Below are positions 25,430-37,527 of a stretch of DNA of 64,000 nt, piece after piece (position 1 is the first letter of the stretch; each line of letters starts with the position of its first letter). The position numbers were made by a program, and so were the translations under genes. Source of the stretch: Phycomyces blakesleeanus NRRL 1555(-) (lineage: Eukaryota > Mucoromycota > Mucoromycetes > Mucorales > Phycomycetaceae); contig NW_017265148.1 in the NCBI RefSeq assembly GCF_001638985.1, forward strand, positions 1-64,000. The letters are read 5' to 3'. A model generated the notes under the pieces. It did not search any database. It saw only the letters and a program-made list of their open reading frames with translations, and was not told where the DNA came from.

Positions 25430-28400
25430 CCAGTGTAACCTTGATTTGAAATCAGATCTTTGATATTTGAACTTTAAGGAAAAAAACACTAGAAATATAT
25501 AAATGACAGTAAGTAAAAGCTCAAGAAGACTTGTTTACCTGTAGCCCAAATTTGAGTTTTGATCCTTGCTGTTTGGTCTGGAGAGTAAAAGCAATAGTCA
25601 TATATACTTCTAGGTTAGTAATGGCCAAGAACGACTTGTATACCTTCCATAATGGATGTATATTTGATCATCGTTCTTTGCCATCAAAAGAAAGTATAAA
25701 TAAAGAGTATAGTTTGTTTTAAGTAAAGGTTTAAAGGAAACTTGGTTAGCTATAACAATTCATGAAAATCGGATCCTGATAATTGCCGTGGATGAGTAGA
25801 CACTAGAAATATATAAAATCCAATGAGTAATTGCTCATCGAGTTTTTGTATACCTATAGCCACGGACTGAATCCGGATCCGTGAAGCATGATCTTGGTGG
25901 ATTCAACACTAGAAATAAATAAAGCCGAGTGTGATTGCTCATCGATTTTTGTTATACCTATAACCATATAACGGGAGATCAGCACCTTGAAGCTCGACCT
26001 GTATGGCCGGAGACTAGAACTAGATTAAAATAATGAGTATATGCCCATAATGCTTTTTATACCTATACCCATGGCGGGGAGATCGGAATCTTGATGCTTG
26101 ATCCGGATAGCTGGAGACTGGAGATATATTAAATCTAGTGAGTATATGCCCATAATGTTTTTTTATACCTATAACCATGGCGGGGAGATCGGAATCTTGA
26201 TGCTTGACCTGGATAGCTGGAGACTGGAGATATATTAAATCTAGTGAGTATATGCCCATAATGTTTTTTTATACCTATAACCATGGCGGGGAGACCAGAA
26301 CCTTGATGCTTGACCTGGATGACTGAACACAAGAAGTATATTACAGCTAGGGAGTATATGCCCATAATGTTGTTTTATACTTATGACCATGGAGGGGTGA
26401 TCAGGTCCTTGACGCTTGATCTGAATGGCTGGAGGCTAGAAATAAATATCAAAACTAGTGAGTAAATGACAATAACGATTTGTTATACCTATAACCATGG
26501 ACGGGTGATCGGAACCTTGATGCTTGATATGAATGACTGAACACTAGAAATATATCAAAGCTAGTGAGTATATGCCCATAATGTTTTTATATACCTATAG
26601 CCATGGACGGGCAGTCGAAACCTTGAACCTTGACTTGGACGACTGAACACTAGAAGTATATTAAAGCGAGTGAGTATATGCCCATAATGTTGTTTTATAC
26701 TTATGACCATGGAGGGGTGATCAGGTCCTTGACGCTTGATCTGAATGGCTGGAGGCTAGAAATGAATATAAAAACTAGTAAGTAAATGGCAATAACGTTT
26801 TATTATACCTATTACCATGGACGGGTGATCGGAACCTTGATGCTTGACATGAATGACTGAACACTAGAAATATATTAAAGCTAGTAAGTATATGCCCATA
26901 ATGTTTTTTTTATACCTATAACTATAGACGGGCTATCAGACCCTTGATGCTTGTCCTAGATGACTGAACACTAGACATATATTAAAACTAGTGAGTATAT
27001 GCCCATAACGTTTTGTTATACCTATAACCTTGGCTAGGAGATCAGAACCTTAATGTTTGACCAGATGGTTGGAGACTAGAACTAAATCAAAACTAGTAAG
27101 TATATACCAATTTTTTTTATACCTATAACCATGGACGTGCGATCGGGTCCTTGACGCTTCATCCGGATGACTGAACACTAAAAATATATTAAAGCTAGAG
27201 AGTATATGCCCATATCGCTTTGTTATACCTATCACCATGGACGGGCGATCAAAACCTTGTTGCTAGACCTGGACGACTGAACACTAGAAATAGATAAAAC
27301 TAGTGAGTGTATACCCATAATGTTTTTTATACCTATAACCATGGACGGGCGATCGGGTCCTTGATGCTTGACACGGATGGCTGAAGACCAGAAATAAATA
27401 TAAAAACTAGTGAGTATAGGCCCATAATGTTTTTTTATACCTATAACCATTGACGGGCGATCGGAACCATGATGCTTGACCTGGATGGCTGAAAACTAGA
27501 AATATATTAAATCTAGTGAATATATGCCCATACCATTTTGTTATACCTGTCACCATTGACGGGCGAGTAGAACCTTGATGCTTGACCTGGATGGCTGGAG
27601 ACTAGAACTAGATAAAAACAGTGAGTATACGCCCATAATGTTGTTTTATACCTTTAACCATGGATTGGCGATCAGAACCTAGATGCTTGACCTGGATGAC
27701 TGAACACTAGACATATATTAACGCTAGTGAGTATATGTCCCTAATGTTTTTTACATCTATAACCATGGCAGGGAGATGGGAACCTGGACGCTTGACATGA
27801 TGGGCGGAACACTAGAAATATATTTAAAATAGTGAGTATATTGCCATAACGTTTTGTTATACCTATAACCATGGACGGGAGATCAGAATCCTGTTGATTG
27901 ACCTGGATGATTGAACACTAAAAACATATTAAAACCAGTGAGTATATTTCCATAATGTTTTGTTATACCTAGAACCATGGCTGGAAGATCGCAACCTTGA
28001 CGCCTGACATCGATGGCTGAACACTATAAATATATTATAACTAGTGAGTATATTCCCACAACGATTTGTTATACCTATACCCATTGCTGGGAAATCGGGT
28101 CCTTGACACTTGACCTGGATGGCTGACACTAGTAATAGATAAAAGCTAGTGAGTAAATGCGCATATGGTTTTGTTATACCTATGACCATTTCTGGGAGAT
28201 CAGAGCATTGATGCTTTTTCTGGATGGATTGGATACTACAAATATACAAAAACAAGTGAGTAACTGCTCATCGAGTGTTGATATACCTGAAAACTGTGGA
28301 CCTTGACCTGGACCTTGAAGCTTGACCTGGATGGAATGGATACTACAAATATATAAAAACAAATGAGTAACTGCTCATAGAGTTGTGATATACCTGATAA

Positions 28401-29480
28401 CCGTGGACTCTGATCGGATCCTTGATGCTTGACCTGGATGGAATGGACACTACAAATATACAAAAACAAATGAGCAACTGCTCATAGAGTTTTGATATAC
28501 CTGATAACCGTGGACCTTGACCTGAACCTTGAAGCTTGACCTGGATGGAATGGATACTAGAAATATACAAAAACAAGTGAGTAATTGCTCATCGAGTTTT
28601 GATATACCTGAAAACCGTCGACCTCGACCTGAACCCGTTGACCTTGACCTGAACCTTGAAGCTTGACCTGGATGGAATGGATACTAGAAATATACAAAAA
28701 CAAGTGAGTAACTGCGCATTGAGTTTTGATATACCTGAAACCGTGGACCTTGATCTGAAAACCGTGGACCTTGACGTGAACCTTGAAGCTTGACCTGGAT
28801 GGAATGGATACTACAAATATACAAAAATAAGTGAGTAACTGCGCATCGAGTTTTGATATACCTAAAAACGTGGACCTTGATCTGAAAACCGTGGACCTTG
28901 ATCTGAAAACCGTGGACCTTGATCTGAAAACCGTGGACCTTGATCTGAAAACCGTGGACCTTGATCTGAAAACCGTGGACCTTGATCGGAAAACCGTGGA
29001 CCTTGATCGGAAAACCGTGGACCTTGACCTGAACCTTGAAGCTTGACCTGGATGGAATGGATACTACAAATATACAAGAACAAATGAGTAACTGCTCATG
29101 GAGTTGTGATATACCTGATAACCGTGGACCTTGACCTGAACCTTGAAGCTTGACCTGGATGGAATGGATACTACAAATATACAAAAACAAGTGAGTAACT
29201 GCTCATAGAGTTTTGATATACCTGATAACCGTGGACTCTGATCGGATCCCTGATGCTTGACCTGGACGGAAGGCACTAGAAGCATACAAAAGACAATGAG
29301 CATATGCTCCTCGAGTCTTGGTGTACCTGTGGCCCTGGATGGAAACCTGTTCTTGATTGCTTGACTTTGCCTGAAAAGTCCCTACAGAAATATCATAGAC
29401 AGTGAATGATTAATCAACGAGCCTTTATATACTTGTAGGCCTGGATGGAGATCTTATTTTTTATCGTTGACCTTGTTTGT
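25430..29480 (-). repeat. Array 2: ~106-bp exon/intron-like units, homogeneous
   Basis: About 37 head-to-tail units of the array 1 family in the same orientation. The unit is about 106 bp; some neighbours are identical over a full 106-bp period (for example around 26114 and 26220). The minus-strand block is about 39-40 bp (gtcaagcatcaaggttccga to catggttatag), 5 bp shorter than in array 1, mostly bounded by CCAG or another AG upstream and ATAG/GTATAA downstream, with a CTCAC element inside the spacer. The splice-like edges are imperfect (some units read catg or cgtg instead of AG). Units from about 28.2 kb on form a distinct subfamily with an extra 21-bp module. Long open frames across it are read-through of the repeat. 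Confidence 0.88.
28866..29030. repeat. Nested 21-bp repeat inside one unit of array 2
   Basis: About eight copies of a 21-bp motif (accgtggaccttgatctgaaa) expand a single exon-like block. On the minus strand it reads as repeats of the heptapeptide DQGPRFS. Neighbouring units at about 28610 and 28740 have one or two extra copies. All size changes here are by 21 bp, a multiple of three. Confidence 0.9.
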
Positions 29481-32400
29481 CAAAAGACTAGACAAATATA
29501 ATCTTCACAATGTGTGTCTTTGATGAATATCATATACTCCTTGAATTATAGTAAGTCCTGTCAGTTTATCTCTTGTTTCTGAGCGTGAATAGGCTTTGGA
29601 TGGATTGATGGTCAAACCAGTGTTGGACCTCAGTATTTCATTTTTGCTGTGTAATGGTTTTGACATGTTGTCTTATATCTTGCTACTGACTGTTTTACAT
29701 ATGATAAAAGCCTGAGATTTGACTAGCAAAATGGATTTGTATTGGTCATGATTCGTCTTTAACGTCTATGTTGATTAAAGCAGTTTGTGAGAGAGCAGTA
29801 AAGAAGTGTATAAAGTATTAATGGTATGTGGAAGAGAGTTGTTTTGACGCGTTCTGTTTGGATAGGTGTTTTTTTTATAAAACTCATGACGTCTCAATCA
29901 TGAGTTGCTGTTCTTTTTTATTATTTTTATTATGATAGTTTGATAATATATTATAAAATTCGGTTTTTTTCTTATTCCTTTTTCGGTTTTCTTTTATCTT
30001 TTAGCCTTGACAACATGTATATATTATTACTATTTTACTTCTTTATTTAATATCTATGCTTAAAATATGGGTTTTGGGTGTTAAAGAAGTATCACTTACA
30101 TTCTGAAGGACGTGCTGTGCAGGCACTTATTTTACTTTTTGTTTTTTTGTTTTAGTTCTTTTTATGTCACATAAGATCCGTGCTGTCCGTGCAGCATCAC
30201 ATGTGTCATGGGGCTTAGAGGAGCATAGTAGCAATAGTGGTCCAGACTTTACTTTAGCATGAAAACATTTAAATGATGTCTTCCGATTGGTGGACTATAT
30301 GCATGTCAAATTATTCAGTTGCTATGGACCCCCATCCCCTTTTTTATTCTACTTTCTGTTGTGATTCTGTTAACAAGGCTTATGCTTTTGAACAGCCACT
30401 TGTCGAGACACTATATATGCCTCTGTGTTCATTTTAGCTGTACTACTGATATACAAAGTATTAATCGGCTAGACGTTAAACTACAATAAAGAAGTGTAAA
30501 GTTGTGTTGATTATAAAGCTTTAATTAAAGTCTTGTGTATATTTATTTGTTTGTTTTCTTGTTTGTTTGTTTCACATGCTGTGACTTTATTAGTTTAAGA
30601 AGCACCCCCGAAAAAAATTGCTGCTTATATCTTTTCTTTTCTTTCGTGTGAAAGACTTCCATTTTTCTTCTAGCTTTTTCACCAGTGTCTTGAGTTAATA
30701 AACACAAAGTGTAGGAATACTTTCTTGAAATAAAAGTACTTTCAGTGCTTCAGTATGAAGGGATTGACAGCCTGACTATTGAAAGTCGTTGGTACCTCAA
30801 GTTAAAGCATCGTTCTTAGAGTAAAATAAAAGTAAAAAGAAGAACAGGGTCTAGGCTAGTGTTTGTCAATCGACCTTGGTTTGTACTACTTTATAAACCA
30901 ATCATAATCCAACCGAGAAATTAATACAGAATAACCCAACTGCCTGAAACACTTTACATTTATATGTGTTCAAATATACACCATTCTATCGATAATTATA
31001 ATTATTTATATAAGTTACATTATACACCATGAAAAAGTAGTGGTGCTTGCAATTGTGCTAGCCTGGTCACAGATAGATCAAGCTAGTAAAATGGCTATTA
31101 CATATATATAAATCACCTTTTAAAGGCTCTGCTTATTTACTATTTTTTTCTGTTATTGCTCAGACTGACTGACGGCACAATATGAAAGCAAAGAGACAAT
31201 CTACTGCTACTGAACGTATAGGTTTTGTTTGGTTGGGAGCAAGACGCTATCGATTACTAATTATCGATTTATAGAATCTAGTGTTTTTGATATTTTGCGC
31301 TTGTATACCAAACTCAACTGGATGCACGAATAACCTAGAAATAATACTCTGTTGGATTAAAGGCTTTGCTTTATAACTTTTGTTTTGTAATACAATATAA
31401 TGCGCTACAGTACTGTATAGTATGATTCCACTTATTATTTTGAGGTTCATAGTCTAGCTTTGGTTTGCTTGAGACAATTTTAGTTTGAAGCACTGACCCT
31501 TTGTATAAATGAACCTTTTCTATGGTCGATTAAATATGAGTGTACTGGAAATGATATTTTTTAAGATTTCTACAAGCATATGCAAATGCACACCAATGGT
31601 AATCATAGCTTTTCAATTATAGAAAATTAAAAATCGAATCAAATAAGCAATGTTTTTTTTTTGGCTTTAAGTAGCCTGGTGAGACACATTACGGCTCCCA
31701 ATATAAAGGCTGTTTAACATTTATTTCTTGAGTTTTGGTCAAAATGTCAACAGCTTTCACTCTAAAAAAAACTATAAATATTGATATTTGGGCTATTTGT
31801 ACTACACAGCCTTGTTCGATGCCAATGTTTCTTCAGGGCATATATCTATATATATATATATATATTTAAAAAAAAAGAGCTCTTGACGTACCTAAGACAG
31901 TATCCGACGTTAAGAAAACTTAATGTCTGGAGTTATAAAAACAAAATAGTATATACATGTTACTTTGGTTTATATATATAACATATATACTCCACATAAT
32001 TTTTGTTTTGCAGTTAGTTATCAGGTTCTTAGAGTTAAGATGTAACCCTAGCTGTTTAATACACTTTATTTGTAATCTTAGCTCCAATTCTACTTAAAAT
32101 CTTGAGAATTCTGAAGATGTAAGTTTCACTTTCGGAACACCCACTTGGTACTAGAACTAATATTAATATAAAACACTTTTTTTTTTCACTTCATTTCTGA
32201 TAAAAAGGAGTATGATCTCGCAACTGACACGTTTTGGGATGGTTGTATGATGTTTTGTCTAGAAGATAGCTGTGCTTTTTTAGTAGAGAATTCTTATCCG
32301 ACAATATGTAGTAACTATTGCAAATAATATCGCTCTTTAGGGAAGAGTAATTTGAAAATAAAAGATATAGAGTTGCTCTGACAAGACAAAAAATAGGGTA

Positions 32401-33044
32401 AAAAGGTTGTTCTTTATTTGATACGAATATTCTAACTATTTATATGAAAGTTATGGATAATTGTTTTGCTAAGAATGCTATTGTAAGAAAAGGAAATATG
32501 AGGTCGGGTGAGTTTATATCTCAAAAATAGAATATGGTGGTTTGTGGCAGACAAAGGACAATAAGACAATAGTATTCTTGACACAGCAAAAAAGAGAAAC
32601 AAATGTACCAATAGATTATAAATATAGGAAATAAATGTATTCTATACTTATACCCGTAGTCACTATTATACATCAGCACTAAATTTTTATGTCTATCTTG
32701 CAAGACTTTAGTTATTAAGAACACATCCTATCTCGCTAAATTAAAAGCAGCAAAAAAAACTCTTTCTGTGCAAGAACAGCTTTTAGATTGTGTAAGACCG
32801 ATAATTAACGGTGCTATTATAAATAGATCATCCATTGGCATTTTTAAGAAGAATTGTATACCTCGATAAACGATATATATATAGATCACAATCAGAAATA
32901 AGGGAGATACTGGGGCAGCCGCTTCTAAAAAGCAAAAAGAAACTTTGAAGAGAATGGATGAGTGGGTTTAATGCCATTTGATTAGCGACATTAAGACGAA
33001 TCGTAAGAAAGTACTATATTAGACAAATTTTGTTGTGTAGTAGA
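29481..33044. other. Gene-poor AT-rich region
   Basis: Faint traces of array 2 persist to about 29520. After that I see no intact gene. Items noted are a possible tyrosine-recombinase fragment at 30173-30262, an (AT)n run near 31850 and an open frame of 67 codons at 31247-31450 (minus) without a domain. Confidence 0.45.
30173..30262 (+). pseudogene. Possible tyrosine-recombinase transposon fragment
   Basis: A short open stretch reads KIRAVRAASHVSWGLEE and then SSNSGPDFTLA before a stop. The R-A-A-S-H pattern resembles the Arg/His active-site region of tyrosine recombinases in Ngaro/DIRS-like retroelements (typically VRAASxxxA). Only this segment is recognisable and the expected Trp/Tyr motifs downstream are not in frame. 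Tentative. Confidence 0.25.
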
Positions 33045-33250
33045 GCTTTCATTATGGTTTGGGGCTGTGTGTGGCTAGGAAAAGCTAGGTAAATTAAAGA
33101 CCATAAATAACACAATTGACTGTATACGTGAACTTGATAAAAATAATTGTACCTCCTTTCACAATTCTAATTTTGTAGAAGAGTAGAAAAAGTATTAGGA
33201 CTTGACAATAATAGTATGGCCAACCAACAACACAGACCTTAGCCTCATAA
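33045..33250 (+). pseudogene. Tc1/mariner transposase relic
   Basis: Two diagnostic pieces of a Tc1-type DDE transposase survive in order and at plausible spacing: SFIMVWGCVWLG at about 33045-33080 (family SIMVWGC) and WPTNNTDLSLIKY at about 33217-33256 (family WPxxSPDLNPIEN). Between them are stops and frameshifts, so it is dead. The catalytic Asp pair cannot be confirmed in one frame. A 69-bp MITE with TA duplications lies 60 bp further on. Confidence 0.6.
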
Positions 33251-33316
33251 AATACTGTGATATCTCACAAGAGTGAATGTAAGAGTCCAGTCTCCAGAAA
33301 TAATAATAAGCATTTA

Positions 33317-33385
33317 CAGTGGTCCCTCAATAATTTCAAGGCACTTAGTACCCCCTTTAGCCTTGAAATCATCGAGGGACCACTG
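33317..33385. mobile_element. 69-bp palindromic MITE, copy 1
   Basis: Starts CAGTGGTCCCTCAATAATTT and ends with the near-complement ATCGAGGGACCACTG. The arms are 26 bp with a 17-bp centre, and the element is flanked on both sides by TA. CAGT ends and a TA target duplication are those of Tc1/mariner-pogo elements. The second copy, also exactly 69 bp with TA on both sides, is at 56197-56265. Confidence 0.9.
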
Positions 33386-34254
33386 TATACAAATGGGGTG
33401 AAACGTATACTAAAAGTGAGCTTTAATACTACCCACATTGAGTTAAGCAAAAAACAAAATAGTCCAATATTCTGTTTAGGCTAGAAAGCTTTTTTTCTGT
33501 CTATAAAAACAAGATGATGGATTAAGCATCGAACTGCTGTAAAGCTGGCGAGACTAGAAAAGTGAACAAATACGAAAATACAGCTATTGAAAGCATTGTC
33601 AATCTGACTTCTTCGTCTATATATAATAGGTTCGATCAAGTACCAGAAGCTACATTCATACATTAAGCGGGAATATCTTTGGGGGGCCATCAGATCTAAT
33701 TCCTCGTTGTTCAAATCTTGTACCTTTGTGGAAGAACAGAAATGAAATCAAAGGTATTCCCGGATTGTATTTGTGACAAATATGTAAATAATGATTATGA
33801 GTAATTCGCTGTGTATGTTGAAGTCAACACAAATGAAAACGCATGTAGTTTAAACCAAGGCCTGTATCGACTAGCTTTATTTTGCAAAAAAAAAATGATT
33901 CAATAGGCACATATAACTTGGAAATGTAGTTTATCTTTTCCAGGAAAATTAATACCACTGTTATTATTATTACAAGCTCTATTTAAACCCCTTTTTGATT
34001 TTGATTTTTACAAGACAGTGGTATGAATGTCTATATTGAACCAATTTCTAGAAATCTATCTGTATATTCAAGAAGTTTGCTTTTATAGATAATCTTTTAT
34101 TGATTGGAAATCATTTATAAAATAAGCTTATTTCATAAAATATATTTATTTTTTAGTCAACGGCTAGCTATTTATACAGAAGACAATAGTCACGATAAGA
34201 GAATTAAAGAAGATAATACTGATAGATAGATAGATAGATAGATAGATAGGCATC
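33386..34254. other. Intergenic, ends in a GATA microsatellite
   Basis: No supported gene. An open frame of 77 codons at 33481-33714 (minus) has no domain. A (gata)n tract of about seven copies lies at 34223-34249, directly before the stop codon side of the P450 gene. Confidence 0.5.
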
Positions 34255-36733
34255 CTAGTGTCTTTTGTGGAATTTGATAGACAGTGTCTTTGGTGCAAAT
34301 GAAAAAACATTATCATATACCATCCCATTATTGTGAATCGAGTTCTCAGATAAGTCCCACTCGTAGTGTTTTACTATGCAATTGAGATTAATATCAAAAG
34401 AACCTATTGTTTTATTCTCTTTTCTTTCTTTCTTTTGCGTTTTTCTTTGGCCATTAGTTTTGAAAGAGCTTAACTTACATAACATAAGCAGAATAACCTG
34501 TTGCTCTGTCATACTGAAATTGATACCAAGACATTTTCGGTTTCCATCACTAAAAGGTGCCCATGTAATACCTCTGTGCTGCTCATGTTCCCCTCCTTTA
34601 CTAAATCTCTCGGGATCGAAAACAGATGGATTCTTCCAGATCGCTGGGTTCTTGTGCAAAGCCTCAATGTCTACACTAATACGTGTGCCTTTTGGAATAA
34701 ATACCCCAGACAGAAAGACATCTTCGGTCGCTATCCGCTCAAAAAGCAAACCACCAGGAGTACATAAACGCAAAGCCTAGAATGGTAACTGTATAATAAG
34801 ACTCAAGTATATATATATATATATATATGTCTGTGTTTACTTGTAATATGTGTACCTCTTTTACAACCATATTAATATAATTAACACGCTTACATTCATC
34901 GAAAGTGGGTGGAGAGATGAAATCGTCGTATCCAAGAATATCCAGTGCTTCCCTGCGCGCTTTATCTCGTACGTCCTGTTTGTAACCGGTTTTATTAGAT
35001 GTTTGTATTATACCTAGCATTGAGACCTACTTTATTTATAACCATGTGGTATATACAAAATGAAACAGAGCTGGCTGTAGTCTCATGTCCTTTATATATA
35101 TGAAAAACAAGACAAAGAATAAATTAAAGCCAGCTTTATGTAAAAGAAGTATATATATATATATGTATGTATGTGTGTGTGTGTGTGTGTGTTTACTGGT
35201 AATATTTAATTCGAATACTCTCACCTGCCATAATAAAAGTAGCCATGTTTGCCTACAGGTAATAGTTCACCAAATAATGTGTGTTAATTTTTTTTTTAAA
35301 AAAAAGTAATAATAATGACTATAATAAATAACCAGGCGAATAGTTGTTTTGTATTACTCTTAAATCGTCAGATCCACTTGATTTATTGTCCTTCATTTCA
35401 GCTTCAAGGATAAGTGTCAAGAGATCCTTCTCTTGATCATAAGCATCACCATCCGTATCACCGTTATTATTATTGCTACAAGACTGGGGCATCGATTCTT
35501 CGAGTTCTTGCTTCTTTTTGTTCACCAACTCAAGGATCAGTCGATTGAGTTTATCTACACCATTTTTGGCCTTGGTATAATTAGGATAGAAATAACGAAG
35601 GATATACTCAAGAGAAGGAATTATATTAAGAACGGGAGCCGTTACTCCTGACATTGCATCACTGTAAGCTGTCATCCAGGCAGAATTGTCTTCTTTCATA
35701 GTCTTGAAATCAAATCCTTATACCAAAGTTAAATATGTTAAAAGATGATAACTATAATTATATATATATAAAAACAGCAAAGGGAAAAAAAGAGGGACTA
35801 CGTACCAAATAATGCTTTACCCAAAGCATCGAATGTCATCCTTTGTAACAAGTTGACTATCAAGATATCTCCATCTGACTTGTCAATCAATCTAAACATG
35901 TCTGGGATAAGCCGCCCAAATATATTAACAGGAGCTGTGCGGCGGAAGGCTGGGTTCATAGTCTAGTAAAATGATAATAAGAGTAAAAATATATTAATAA
36001 AACAATGTAATACAAGATAATATAATTTGCATTTATAGAGTGTGTTTACCCTGCATTGATGTTTCAACGGCTCACCACTTATGAATGCAACGTTTGAACT
36101 TCCAAATAGGCGGATTATAAGACTATCTTTGCTTACGGCGCTTGTAAATCTGGTGTCCTTTGGAAATATTTCTAAAATAAAAAGATATTCCAAGCGACAT
36201 ATTAGTGAGTGAATAAGTGGCTTTTTTTTTTGAAAAAAAAAAAAAAAAAACTTTGACTGGATTAAATAATGTTTTTAAACTCGCTGGGAGAGGTAGAGCT
36301 TACCTCCTTTCATCAAAAGGTACTGTACTGCATCGGGGTCTGTTGTAAAAACGGTCCAGTAGAAAGGAAATCTCGACTATGAAACATTTGAATTTATACA
36401 ATAAATAGAGAAATGTATATAAATTCATATGTTTGTTTGCTTGTTTTTTAGAGATATACTTACGACATAAAAACCGTTATTCTTGTGAAGAAGTGGAAGA
36501 ACCAATCTCTTTGTCCGGTTCTCTACTGACTCGACGGACAATATTGATTTGACAAAGTAAAAGAAGGGAATATTTGGGAACTTCTTTAACTCATAAGGAA
36601 CTGCTGTAAAATCATAGACCTTCTTGCAGAAAAACAAGCACATTGCAGCAACCACATAAGATCCTTTGGGTAAATAATCCACAACATTTTTAACAAAAGT
36701 TTCAAATGAAAGAAAGATGTTGGTGATGGTATC
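34255..36733 (-). CDS. Cytochrome P450 monooxygenase, nine exons, start unclear
   Basis: Exons 36733-36464, 36376-36304, 36171-36050, 35962-35806, 35716-35358, 35252-35225, 35089-35031, 34975-34856 and 34776-34255 join in frame to about 570 codons. Haem-thiolate enzyme that oxidises small molecules with NADPH-P450 reductase, normally at the ER. Visible: an N-terminal hydrophobic anchor (GSYVVAAMCLFF), proline-rich KKFPNIPFF, I-helix AGHETT split over two exons, ExxR split between exons (KE then ALR), PERF, and the Cys-ligand loop FSDGNRKCLG at about residue 478. The style matches mucoralean P450s; substrate unknown. The mature frame begins DTITNIF, where family members have Met before Asp, but the preceding codon at 36736-36734 is ATA, not ATG. 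Either an upstream mini-exon supplies the start or the gene has lost it. Confidence 0.9.
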
Positions 36734-36736
36734 TAT

Positions 36737-37527
36737 AGAAGAAAGAATGAAAGAAAGAGAACAAATAATGGTTGAGTGGATTGATCCAAACTCAAATATA
36801 TATAGAGAATAATAATAAAATAATTATGTATAAATTAAGCTTATTAATTTATTATCAGATTTGAGAGCATGCTTAGAGCATTTTATGTATAGACGCCAAA
36901 ATAGAAATAAGAGCTAGAAGAACTAGAAGAGCTAGAAAGAAATAAGGCGAACTCAAATATTGATATATGTTAAAATTGAAGGCTTTGTTTCATCAACAAA
37001 CCCCTTGAATCTTAAACCTTGAGCCTTTGTCTATTTACCCGACAGTAGTGCCTACTAGATATTCCCAGGATACTTTAGAGAAGAAGACAATGGGGGTAGG
37101 GCGGGATTCGGGAGTCTATTTAACCGGTATTAGATTGTAGCTTTAATATATATATATATAGTCTATAAAGAATGAGAGTGGTTTAGTATAAGCCAAAAAG
37201 CAAAACCAAAAGAATAAAGAGCATGGAATACAATCAATAAAAATTGACATATTTAGTCCAAATAAAGTACCCTATAGAAAAAAAAATAGGCGATTTTAGT
37301 GAATTGTTGCAAGTTTTCCGGGGTTTAAAGTGTCTTGTAGTTGAATTTTAATTAAACACCAATTTCTCTCTCTCTCTTGTATATTCTACTTTTTTTTTGC
37401 AGTCAAAGCAAAACATCTTTTTCTTAGCCTTTTCAACCCGTTACAAAACTAAATACCAAGTTATTCAAATCCAATGGTTTACCAGCGGTAGCTTGGGTGG
37501 TTCCTAAGCGGTAACCAGGGCAATTTT
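36737..37527. other. Intergenic between P450 and Fanzor-like relic
   Basis: No gene seen. Contains an (at)n run near 37150 and the GGTAACC palindrome near 37511. No ATG that could be spliced in frame to the P450 was found within about 350 bp upstream. Confidence 0.4.

Noticed and set aside
18703..25440. CACTGG sequences near 18737 and 25432 as CACTA-type ends of the transposon
   Set aside because: Only six bases agree, there is no matching 3-bp target duplication and the adjoining subterminal sequence differs.
26020..26365. Minus-strand frames with repeated MVIGIKKHYG in array 2
   Set aside because: They read straight through block and spacer of identical repeat units; frames break wherever units differ in length.
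28831..29046. Plus-strand frame with Asp-Leu-Lys-Thr-Val repeats and minus-strand DQGPRFS frames
   Set aside because: Both are readings of the 21-bp repeat; neither is called as a gene, though the minus-strand frame is discussed as a finding.
37480..37520. Similarity of the GGTAACC palindrome region to cctgggtaaccgcccaag in the satellite units (near 1420)
   Set aside because: Shared bases are few and centred on a short palindrome; not enough to claim a common element end.
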